A DNA stretch of 64,000 bases, taken from Hyphomicrobium_A sp963812795 (lineage in GTDB: Bacteria; Pseudomonadota; Alphaproteobacteria; Rhizobiales; Hyphomicrobiaceae). The DNA is taken from positions 1 to 64,000 of the forward strand of contig CAWEWG010000002.1 of the NCBI GenBank assembly GCA_963812795.1, written 5' to 3'. The notes under the pieces are model-generated. The model had not been told where the DNA came from. It searched no databases and was given only the letters and a program-made list of their open reading frames with translations. The position numbers and the translations under genes are program-made. Of the stretch, positions 43,743 to 52,167 are shown piece after piece (position 1 is the first letter of the stretch; every line of letters begins with the position of its first letter).

Positions 43743-45074
43743 ATGCAAAAGCCTCTCACCCTGGGCGTCGCCGGCCTTGGCACCGTCGGCGCGGGCCTGC
43801 TCGATCTGCTTCACACGCATAATGCGCGTTTCGCCGAGAGCGCCGGCCGGCCTGTCGAGCTGGTCGGGATATCCGCGCGCGCCAAGGGCAAGGACCGGGG
43901 CGTCGACACGGCCGGCATCAAATGGTTCGACGATCCGGTCGCCCTCGCCAAGGATCCCGGCATCGATGTGTTCGTTGAGCTGATTGGAGGCTCCGACGGC
44001 GTTGCCAAGGATGCGGTCGAGGCGGCGCTTCGGGCGGGCAAGCACGTGGTCACCGCCAACAAGGCGCTGGTGGCAAAGCACGGGGTCAAGCTCGCCAAGC
44101 TCGCCGAGGAGAAGGGCGTCGCGCTCAACTTCGAAGCGGCGGTCGCCGGCGGCATCCCGGTCATCAAGACGCTGCGCGAGTCACTTGCCGCCAATGAGGT
44201 GACGCGCGTCTACGGCATCCTCAACGGCACCTGCAATTACATCCTGTCGACGATGACCGACCACCATCGCTCGTTCGCCGAGGCGCTGGGGGAAGCGCAG
44301 AATCTCGGCTATGCCGAAGCCGATCCGACCTACGACATCGGCGGCTTCGACACCGCGCACAAGCTTGCCATTCTGACGAGCCTCGCGTTCGGCACCGAGC
44401 TCGGCTTCGACCAGGTTGACGTGGAGGGTATCCAGTCGATCAGCGATGTCGACATTGAGGCGGCACAGGACATGGGGTACGCGATCAAGCTGCTTGGCGT
44501 CGCGACGCGCACCGAAGGCGGCATCGAGGCGCGGGTGCACCCGGCCATGGTGCCGGAGGAATCGGCGATCTCCGAAGTGTGGGGTGCCACGAACGCCGTG
44601 GCCATCGACGCCGATTTCTGCGGCAGCCTCTTGCTTATTGGCCCAGGCGCCGGCGGCCGCTCCACGGCTTCGGCCGTCGCCGGCGACATCCTCGACATCG
44701 CCCGCGGTGCGGTGATGCCGCCGCTTGTCACACCCACGCGCAATCTGAAACCCTATAGGAAGGCCAAGTTGGGCGCGCACCAGGGCGCCTACTACGTGCG
44801 CTTGTCGGTCTTCGACCGCCCCGGCGCCATGGCGGCGATTGCCAAGCGCATGGGAGATCGCGAAATATCGATCGAGAGCATCGTGCAGCGGCGGCCGCGC
44901 TCGGCGCTGCCCGGCATCAGTGCGCGACAGAAGCCAGGCACTCCGGCACTGGTCATCATGATTACGCACGAGACGACCGAGGAGCGCATTCGCGCCGCGG
45001 TCGAAGCCATCGAGCAGGACGGCAAGGTCTCCGAGCGTCCGCAGGTTATACGTATCGAAAAGCTAGGCGACTGA
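43743..45074 (+). CDS. hom: homoserine dehydrogenase
   Basis: The product is 443 aa. NAD(P)-binding GVAGLGTVGAGLLDLL, catalytic-domain ILNGTCNYILSTM and GYAEADPTYDIGGFDTAHKL, and a C-terminal ACT domain starting VRLSVFDRPGAMAAIAKRMG. It reduces aspartate semialdehyde to homoserine for threonine and methionine. The ACT domain suggests threonine feedback. It is the second gene of the operon with the aminotransferase and glpX. Confidence 0.95.
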   Translation: MQKPLTLGVAGLGTVGAGLLDLLHTHNARFAESAGRPVELVGISARAKGKDRGVDTAGIKWFDDPVALAKDPGIDVFVELIGGSDGVAKDAVEAALRAGKHVVTANKALVAKHGVKLAKLAEEKGVALNFEAAVAGGIPVIKTLRESLAANEVTRVYGILNGTCNYILSTMTDHHRSFAEALGEAQNLGYAEADPTYDIGGFDTAHKLAILTSLAFGTELGFDQVDVEGIQSISDVDIEAAQDMGYAIKLLGVATRTEGGIEARVHPAMVPEESAISEVWGATNAVAIDADFCGSLLLIGPGAGGRSTASAVAGDILDIARGAVMPPLVTPTRNLKPYRKAKLGAHQGAYYVRLSVFDRPGAMAAIAKRMGDREISIESIVQRRPRSALPGISARQKPGTPALVIMITHETTEERIRAAVEAIEQDGKVSERPQVIRIEKLGD

Positions 45075-45099
45075 GCTTAGCCGCGGAAGGAAGACACGA

Positions 45100-46072
<973 letters not shown>

Positions 46073-46156
46073 CGACCCAACCGTCGTCCTTGAACCGGCG
46101 GCTTGCTTCATCGACAATGACCGCTCAATGCCAGGCGTCCTACAAAGGGGGCGGAC

Positions 46157-46672
46157 GTGGACGAGCGCGATGCCGGGGGCTACTCGGTCACCTATGGCCG
46201 TGAGGAGATCCAGGCGCCGGTCTATTTCATCGCCTTCCTGGCGGCGGTTCTGCTCGCCGCCGGCTTGGTGTGGGGCAGCACCGTGGCCTTGGCGCTGGGT
46301 GTCGGCGCGGCCGGCGTCACCTACTACAACTATCCGCTTATCGAGCGCCGCCCGATCGTCGGCGCCAATCAGTACGGCATATTCGTGCAGGGTCTCGGGC
46401 TCATCCGCTGGACCGCCATCGATCGCATCGACCTTGTCGAGATCGCCGTACGCGCGAGCACCATTCACGAGCTGCAGATAGGCCTGAAAGCACGCCTCTC
46501 AAGCGCCCTGGTGGCCGATTGGCGCAAGCTGCCGTTCCACCGCTCATTGATGCGCCTGCCGTGGTCGATGGCGCGGACGAATGTCGTCGGCGTCAATCTG
46601 GAGCCGTTCAACACCGAGCCCGACGACATCCACCGCACGCTGCTGCGCCTGTGGAAACATTACCGCAGCTAG
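46157..46672 (+). CDS. two-helix membrane protein of unknown function
   Basis: The product is 171 aa from a GTG at 46157, SD GGGGGCGGAC. Two hydrophobic helices (YFIAFLAAVLLAAGLVWGST, VALALGVGAAGVTYYNY) near the N-terminus are followed by a cytoplasmic PH-like domain (GIFVQGLGLIRWTAIDRIDL). That strand pattern resembles bacterial PH domains of the YdbS/YdbT kind. It sits between glpX and recJ, an order kept in related genomes as far as I recall. Confidence 0.75.
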   Translation: MDERDAGGYSVTYGREEIQAPVYFIAFLAAVLLAAGLVWGSTVALALGVGAAGVTYYNYPLIERRPIVGANQYGIFVQGLGLIRWTAIDRIDLVEIAVRASTIHELQIGLKARLSSALVADWRKLPFHRSLMRLPWSMARTNVVGVNLEPFNTEPDDIHRTLLRLWKHYRS

Positions 46673-46767
46673 GCGCCATAGCCTGTTGATAAGCCAGAAC
46701 GGCGTATCGCCAACTCGGCGCGCCGATGATGAACTTCGCCAGAGGCGAATCATTGCGGGGGCAGGCC

Positions 46768-48606
46768 ATGGGCGCGGTGCGCAAGCGGCGGGACGATGCG
46801 GCCGGCGCGGCGCCGTTCCTCGGGGTGTCGGTGTCGGCCCGCGGCTACCAATGGCGCGAGCGCCTCTCCGGTGAAGCGCAGCTGCGCGCCGCCGCCATCA
46901 GCCAGCGGCACGGATTGCCGGAGCTGCTCGGCCGCGTGCTCGCCGGGCGCGGCGTGGCGCTCGACGACGTTCCCGTCATGCTCAATCCCACCTTGAAGGC
47001 GCTGATGCCCGATCCCGACAGCGTGCGCGACATGCAGGCGGCGGCCGCGCGTCTTGCCGATGCGATCGAGAAGCGCCAGTCGGTCGCCATCTTCGGCGAC
47101 TACGACGTCGACGGCGCCGCGTCCTCCGCTTTGATGTGCCGCTTCTTCGCGCATCACGGGCTGCAGCCGCGCATCTACATTCCCGACCGCCTGTTCGAAG
47201 GCTACGGCCCGAACCCGGCGGCCATCGAAGGGCTCGTCAAGGACGGCGCCCAACTCATCGTCACCGTCGACTGTGGCACCACTAGCCGCGAGCCGCTGGC
47301 CCGCGCCGGCGAGCTCGGCTGCGACGTCATCGTCGTCGATCACCACCAGGCCGACGAGGAGTTGCCGCGCGCCTGCGCCGTGGTCAATCCCAATCGCCAG
47401 GACGACGTGTCGGGTCTCGGACACCTGTGCGCGGCCGGCGTGTGCTTTCTCGTATTGGTGGCGACGCGCGGCGAGCTGCGCCGGCGCGGCTTCTACGCCG
47501 GGGGCATGAGCGAGCCCGATCTCATGGCCGAGCTCGACCTCGTGGCGCTGGCGACCGTCGCCGACGTCGTGCCGCTCACCGGGCTCAACCGCGCCTACGT
47601 CACGCAAGGGCTGCAGGTGATGCGCTGGCGGCGCAACAAGGGTCTCAAGGCGCTGAACGATGCCGCGGGCCTCAATGAGCCGCCGACGCCGTATCACCTC
47701 GGCTTCATCCTCGGGCCGCGCATCAATGCCGGCGGCCGCATCGGCGATGCGGCGCTGGGTGCGCGTCTGCTCGCCGGCGAGGACGAGACGGAGGCGGCGC
47801 GCATCGCCGTGCTGCTCGACAGGTTGAACAAGGAGCGGCGGGCTCTCGAAAAAGAGATGCTGGAGGAGGCACTGGCGCAAGCCGAGGCGATGATCGCCGC
47901 GCGTCCCGACGTGTCGGTGCTGATGCTCGGCTCGCATACCTGGCACAAGGGCATCGTCGGGCTGGTCGCCAGCCGGCTGACCGAGCGCTTCCGCCGTCCC
48001 TCATGCGTCATTGCTTGGAACGCCGAAACGGGCGGCGAGGGCACCGGCTCGCTCCGCTCCGTGATGGGTGCCGACATCGGCGGGGCGGTGCGTGCGGCGG
48101 TTGCCGGCGGGCTCCTGATCAAAGGCGGCGGTCATGCCATGGCGGCGGGATTGACCGTGGCACGCGACAAGCTGGCGCTCGTCGAGGCGTTCCTGCACAC
48201 GAAGCTCGCCGAGAGCGTCGGCCAGGCGCGAACGCGCGATGGCCTCGACATTGACGGCGCGTTGACGCCGGGCGGGGTCACCGACGAGCTGCTCGATCTC
48301 ATCGCCCGCGTCGGTCCGTACGGTCAGGGAAATCCCTCGCCGCGCTTCGCCTTTCCGGCGACCAACGTGAAGTTCGCCAAGATCGTCGGCGAGAACCACG
48401 TGCGCTGCGTGTTGCAGTCGGCCGACGGATCGAAGCTCGAGGGCATCGCCTTCCGCGCCGCCGGCGAGCCGTTGGGCGAGCTGCTGCTGAATGCGGGCGG
48501 CATGCCGCTGCACGTTGCCGGCAGCGTCAAGCGCTCCTCCTTCAACGGACGCGAGCGCATGGAGGTGCACATCGAGGATGCAGCCGACCCGCGCCGTCAG
48601 AACTGA
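46768..48606 (+). CDS. recJ: single-stranded-DNA exonuclease RecJ
   Basis: The product is 612 aa from the ATG at 46768 (GGGGGCAGG upstream); an ATG at 46726 lacks a site. DHH motifs: FGDYDVDGAASSAL (I), VDCGTTS (II), VVDHHQAD (III), NPNRQDD (IV region), and the DHHA1 motif KGGGHAMAAGLTV. A C-terminal OB-like domain follows (EGIAFRAAGEPLGELL). RecJ degrades 5'-single strands in RecF-pathway repair and mismatch repair. It is the last gene of the operon. Confidence 0.95.
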   Translation: MGAVRKRRDDAAGAAPFLGVSVSARGYQWRERLSGEAQLRAAAISQRHGLPELLGRVLAGRGVALDDVPVMLNPTLKALMPDPDSVRDMQAAAARLADAIEKRQSVAIFGDYDVDGAASSALMCRFFAHHGLQPRIYIPDRLFEGYGPNPAAIEGLVKDGAQLIVTVDCGTTSREPLARAGELGCDVIVVDHHQADEELPRACAVVNPNRQDDVSGLGHLCAAGVCFLVLVATRGELRRRGFYAGGMSEPDLMAELDLVALATVADVVPLTGLNRAYVTQGLQVMRWRRNKGLKALNDAAGLNEPPTPYHLGFILGPRINAGGRIGDAALGARLLAGEDETEAARIAVLLDRLNKERRALEKEMLEEALAQAEAMIAARPDVSVLMLGSHTWHKGIVGLVASRLTERFRRPSCVIAWNAETGGEGTGSLRSVMGADIGGAVRAAVAGGLLIKGGGHAMAAGLTVARDKLALVEAFLHTKLAESVGQARTRDGLDIDGALTPGGVTDELLDLIARVGPYGQGNPSPRFAFPATNVKFAKIVGENHVRCVLQSADGSKLEGIAFRAAGEPLGELLLNAGGMPLHVAGSVKRSSFNGRERMEVHIEDAADPRRQN

Positions 48607-48612
48607 GCGCGT

Positions 48613-48780
48613 CTAGGGTCCCGGTGGCGCACGGAAGGCAGGCAGGTTGAGCACGACGACGGCGCAGACGACACCGATGATGCCGGGCACCAGGGTGCCG
48701 GGCCAGATGAAGCGGTCGATGAGGAAGACGACGGCGACGCCGGCGGCGAGGCTCACGGCGATCCTGGCGATTGGGTGCAT
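48613..48780 (-). CDS. 55-residue two-helix membrane protein
   Basis: The ATG at 48780 has GGAGGTTTC directly before it. Two hydrophobic helices (ARIAVSLAAGVAVVFLIDRF and VPGIIGVVCAVVVLNLPAF) make up most of the protein, with a short loop IWPGTL. The function is unknown. It is convergent with recJ, with only 6 nt between stops. Confidence 0.7.
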   Translation of the reverse strand: MHPIARIAVSLAAGVAVVFLIDRFIWPGTLVPGIIGVVCAVVVLNLPAFRAPPGP

Positions 48781-48910
48781 GAAACCTCCGGTTTGGAGAT
48801 CGTTTCCAGCTGCGACACCAGCCGGCGGCAGCATAGCGGAGTGCGCCCAATCGCGCAGCGGCCCGTTGCTTGCGCGGGCGGGGAAACGCCCCTATAGGGA
48901 TGGCCCTGCC

Positions 48911-48986
48911 GGTCCCTTCGTCTATCGGTTAGGACGCGAGATTTTCAATCTTGAAAGACGGGTTCGAACTCCCGTAGGGACCGCCA
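48911..48986 (+). tRNA. tRNA-Glu (UUC)
   Basis: The acceptor stem GGTCCCT pairs with AGGGACC; the anticodon arm CGAGA-TTTTCAA-TCTTG gives anticodon TTC; the T-arm is CGGGTTCGAACTCCCG. CCA is encoded (48984-48986) after discriminator G. No intron. Confidence 0.97.
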
Positions 48987-49159
48987 TTCTTGCCCGCTCT
49001 TGGGACATGCGCTGGAGCCGGTTGCCAGACTGTCTCGCACTCTAGTTTCGCAATCGGCGTGCCACGGCCAGTCGTTGCAGCGCCGCAACGTCGCCGCCAG
49101 ATGCCACGGCTTGGCGGCGACTTCGGTCGTTTAATCGGGCATCACCCGGGAGGGCTCGG

Positions 49160-49624
49160 CTATTCGCTACGGCGCCGCGGCTTGGCAAGGTGCTTGCGGA
49201 AGGCTTCGAGGGTCGTCTTGCTGACATGGTGCTCGATGCCCTCCGCATCGGCGTCGGCGGTCTCCGCATCGACGCCAAGGGCGATGAGCAGATCCCGGAC
49301 GATCAGATGACGCTCGCGTGAGACCGCCGCCACCTTGCGACCCTTGTCGGTCAAGAAGATCGACCGATACGGCTGGCTGGACACGAAGCCGTCACGCTGC
49401 AGCCGCTGGATCGTGTTGTTGACGGTCGCCTTGGTGACGCCGAGCCGCTCCGAGAGATCCACCAGGCGCGCCTCGCCCTTCTCCTCGATGAGGTCGGCGA
49501 TGAGCTCGACATAGTCCTCTGCGAGCTCGGTCTGATGCGCGTCGCGCACGCGCTTGAAGCGCTCGGCCCGCCGTGCCGCTTCGCCGCCGTCGTCGTTCAG
49601 GGGTGTCGTCGGTTTGCGACTCAT
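49160..49624 (-). CDS. mntR: manganese-responsive regulator MntR, DtxR family
   Basis: The product is 154 aa. Winged-helix DNA-binding domain LAEDYVELIADLIEEKGEAR, VDLSERLGVTKATVNNTIQR, LQRDGFVSSQPYRSIFLTDK and a helical dimerisation/metal domain with RERHLIVRDLLIALGVD and DAEGIEHHVSKTTLE, whose Glu and His residues fit the metal site of MntR. It lacks the SH3-like domain of DtxR/IdeR, as MntR does. It represses Mn2+ uptake when manganese is plentiful. An inverted repeat at 49661 lies 37 nt upstream. Confidence 0.9.
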   Translation of the reverse strand: MSRKPTTPLNDDGGEAARRAERFKRVRDAHQTELAEDYVELIADLIEEKGEARLVDLSERLGVTKATVNNTIQRLQRDGFVSSQPYRSIFLTDKGRKVAAVSRERHLIVRDLLIALGVDAETADADAEGIEHHVSKTTLEAFRKHLAKPRRRSE

Positions 49625-49660
49625 CCCGCCTCTTCTACCTCAGGGACCGTTGACGGCAAA

Positions 49661-49676
49661 GTTAGTGTCGGCTAAC
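49661..49676. promoter_or_regulatory. GTTAG-N6-CTAAC, candidate MntR operator
   Basis: A perfect inverted repeat, GTTAG (49661-49665) and CTAAC (49672-49676), lies between the divergent mntR and 49722 genes, 37 and 45 nt from their starts. MntR binding is inference from position. Confidence 0.5.
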
Positions 49677-49721
49677 AATCGGCGCATGAGCTAATCGTAA
49701 GCGTGACGGGAGGGGGCTATC

Positions 49722-50594
49722 GTGAGACGCAGAGTGGCGTTGAAGGCGGCGGCAAGTATTGTCGCCATGGTCGGACTGAGTGAGCGCAGCGCCGGCGCCG
49801 ACAAATCGCAATACTCTCTATTCAATCCAACGCCGCGCACGCTGATGCGCGAGATGACCACCGACCGGCCCGACACCACTGAGGTTCCCTTCACGGTCGA
49901 CGCCGGCCACGTGCAGACCGAGAGTACCTTGTTCGGCTACACGCGATCGCGGCCCGATAGCGACGGAGCCGTCAGCGACGCCTACGAGTTCGCCTACACC
50001 AACGTGCGCATCGGCTTGACGAACGATGTCGAGCTTAGCCTCGTATGGCAGCCGTACGGCGTCGTGCGCACGCGTCAGGCGGATCCGGACCCGGTGCTGC
50101 GCCAAGACGGGATAGGCAGCGTCGACGTCCGCGCCAAGATCAACCTGTGGGGCAATGACACGTTCGCGAAGGACGGTTCGGCACTGGCGCTGCTGCCGAT
50201 CCTCACGCTGCCAACCGACAACGACAACGGTATCGGCGTCGCCGACGTCGAGGGCGGGCTGGTCGTACCCTTCGCGCTGGATTTGCCGCACGGGTTTGGC
50301 CTCGGAATCAACACCGGCGTCTTTGCCGTGCAGGACGAGGATGCGAAGAGTTATCACGCCGAGTACGTCACCACGGCGGCGCTGTCCTACGAATGGACGA
50401 ATAAGTTCGGCACCTACGCGGAAGTGGTGGGTCTGTTCGGGGTCGACGATCCGCGCGGCGACATCTGCGTTGTCGGCGCCGGCTGGACATATGCCCTGAC
50501 CGATGACGTGCAGCTTGATGGCGGTATGAACTTTGGCCTGACGGCGGCGGCGGACCGCTACAATCCGTTCGTTGGCCTCTCGATGCGCTTTTAA
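49722..50594 (+). CDS. outer-membrane beta-barrel protein (transporter family)
   Basis: The product is 290 aa from a GTG at 49722. Signal peptide MRRRVALKAAASIVAMVGLS ending near GADK. The pattern TDRPDTTEVPFTVDAGHVQT, alternating strands through the protein (LTNDVELSLVWQPYGVVRTR; TYALTDDVQLDGGMNFGLTA) and a C-terminal aromatic end, GLSMRF, fit an outer-membrane barrel. It shares a control region with mntR. A role in manganese passage is suggested by position only. Confidence 0.8.
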   Translation: MRRRVALKAAASIVAMVGLSERSAGADKSQYSLFNPTPRTLMREMTTDRPDTTEVPFTVDAGHVQTESTLFGYTRSRPDSDGAVSDAYEFAYTNVRIGLTNDVELSLVWQPYGVVRTRQADPDPVLRQDGIGSVDVRAKINLWGNDTFAKDGSALALLPILTLPTDNDNGIGVADVEGGLVVPFALDLPHGFGLGINTGVFAVQDEDAKSYHAEYVTTAALSYEWTNKFGTYAEVVGLFGVDDPRGDICVVGAGWTYALTDDVQLDGGMNFGLTAAADRYNPFVGLSMRF

Positions 50595-50616
50595 GCCGCG
50601 AAGAGCCCAACAGAAA

Positions 50617-50643
50617 GGCCGACGCATTCTGCATGCGCCGGCC
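50617..50643. terminator. hairpin between convergent genes
   Basis: GGCCGACGCA (50617-50626) pairs with TGCGCCGGCC (50634-50643) with a single A-C mismatch and a 7-nt loop. It lies between the barrel gene and the leftward YidB gene. Confidence 0.6.
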
Positions 50644-50667
50644 TCCCTGGCGTCGTCACAGGCAAAC

Positions 50668-51144
50668 TTATCCGCGGCCCGTCAGGCGTTGATTGATCTC
50701 CTGCTGGGTCGGAATTCTTCCGTCGTGCGTCAGCTTGTCGATCAGCCCCGGCAGGGCTTTCGACAGTTGTGTCAGGAGATCGTCCTGGCTGCATCCGGCC
50801 TTGTCGGCCATTTGCGTCACCGCCTTCTTGCCGAGGGCGTCGCCGAGCTCGTCGGGCTGTACCGGCTTATTCTGACCGGTGCCGACCCATGATTTGACGA
50901 CGTCATCGAGACCGGCTGCCTGCAGCTGTGCAAGCAATCCGCCCAACCCGCCGATATCCTGTGCCGCACCGGCTGCCTGCCCCTGTGACGCCTGCGGCAT
51001 CGAGCCTTGCTGCTGCTGCGGCGGCTGATTACCCGCCTGCCTGCCCAGGAGGAGTTCCTGGAACACCGCTACCAGCGGCTGATTTCCGCTGCTTCCCTGG
51101 CCGCCTTGCGTGAACTGTTTCAGCGCTTCATCGAGCAGTCCCAT
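50668..51144 (-). CDS. YidB-family (DUF937-like) protein
   Basis: The product is 158 aa. N-terminal helix MGLLDEALKQF, a Gln/Gly/Pro-rich segment (residues 16-70), then the YidB core GLGGLLAQLQAAGLDDVVKS-WVGTGQN, KPVQPDELGDALGKKAVTQM, SQDDLLTQLSKALPGLIDKL and the end TPQQEIN-like RIPTQQEINQRL. The family has a homeodomain-like fold and unknown role. There is no signal peptide. GAGGAGAACGAC precedes the ATG. Confidence 0.88.
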   Translation of the reverse strand: MGLLDEALKQFTQGGQGSSGNQPLVAVFQELLLGRQAGNQPPQQQQGSMPQASQGQAAGAAQDIGGLGGLLAQLQAAGLDDVVKSWVGTGQNKPVQPDELGDALGKKAVTQMADKAGCSQDDLLTQLSKALPGLIDKLTHDGRIPTQQEINQRLTGRG

Positions 51145-51180
51145 GTCGTTCTCCTCTCGCTGACTACGTGGTTGAACTTG

Positions 51181-51942
51181 TTACTGCTGGCTTAGTCTCT
51201 TGTTGCACTCGCTGTAGTAGCCGCCGCCTTCCTCGGTCCACCTGGGCTCGGTGATGCCGGCAGCCTTGTTGGCGCGGTATTGGTCGCGACACGTCAGCAT
51301 CCGCGCCTTGCCGGCCGGCTGGCGCGCGTACTTCTTGGCTATGCCCGACGGGAAGAGCGATCCCATCGTCGGCAGCATGCTGCCGCTCTTCTTGGCGATG
51401 GCGGTCGGGCATCCGGCGGAACGGAACTCGTTCCACGTCATGGCACCGAGCGTGCCGGCTGACTTTGCCGCCTGGTAGCGCGCGCTGCATTCCTGCTGGC
51501 TTACGGTCGTGGCTTCAGCGGCGGGTGCGAGACGTGAAGTTTCCTTCTTGATCGCTGGTTTTGGAGCGGCCGCCGTTTTGGCCACGCAGCCGGCCTTGCG
51601 GAACTCGTTCCAGCTCATGCCCTCGAGCGTTCCGGCCTCCTTCGCCGCTTTGAAGCTGGCGCTGCATTCCTGCATGCTGGGCCCCGCGGCAGCTGCCGTC
51701 GGTGCGATCTTATCGGGCTTGGTCGTTTCCGTCTTGACCTTCTTGAGCGCCATCGTGGCGCCCTCGCCGCACTCCGCCTTGCGGAAGTCGTTCCAGCTCA
51801 TCGTGCCGACCGAGCCGGCATCGTTGGCGGTTTTGTATTTCTCGCTGCATTGCTTCATCGTCAGCGCGCTCGCCGGCTGCGCGATTGCGAACGCCGCGAG
51901 CGCCGCCACGCCCGCCAACATTCCGTGGGCTCTCTTCGACAT
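51181..51942 (-). CDS. secreted four-repeat Cys protein
   Basis: The product is 253 aa from the ATG at 51942 (GAGGTCGTA upstream). Signal peptide ending QPASA. Three near-identical repeats, C-S-x-x-[YF]-x-x-A-K/N-x-A-G-[TS]-[LV]-x-x-M-[ST]-W-N-[DE]-F-R-x-A-x-C, occur around residues 32-60, 88-118 and 147-177. A fourth, diverged one (CRDQYRANKAAG… YYSECNKRL) is at the end. Each repeat has two cysteines 25-30 apart. Linkers are Lys/Ala/Pro-rich. The function is unknown; the cysteines probably give one disulfide per repeat in the periplasm. Confidence 0.82.
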   Translation of the reverse strand: MSKRAHGMLAGVAALAAFAIAQPASALTMKQCSEKYKTANDAGSVGTMSWNDFRKAECGEGATMALKKVKTETTKPDKIAPTAAAAGPSMQECSASFKAAKEAGTLEGMSWNEFRKAGCVAKTAAAPKPAIKKETSRLAPAAEATTVSQQECSARYQAAKSAGTLGAMTWNEFRSAGCPTAIAKKSGSMLPTMGSLFPSGIAKKYARQPAGKARMLTCRDQYRANKAAGITEPRWTEEGGGYYSECNKRLSQQ

Positions 51943-52167
51943 TACGACCTCGCTCATTGCTTGAGAAGCATGAACACTGATCACCCGCGGCTTGCGCGAA
52001 GCAACGAAAGTCCGGGGACAGGCTTTATCTTTGGCGAACGAAACGCAGACCTTTTTATCGCTCGTGCAATACCGCGCCGCGTACGCAGGATGGCTCAGTC
52101 GCGTGCAGCGGCTGAGCCGTGATTTGTCTGTGATAGGCGCGCGAAATCGTCAGCGCGCGATGCCGTG

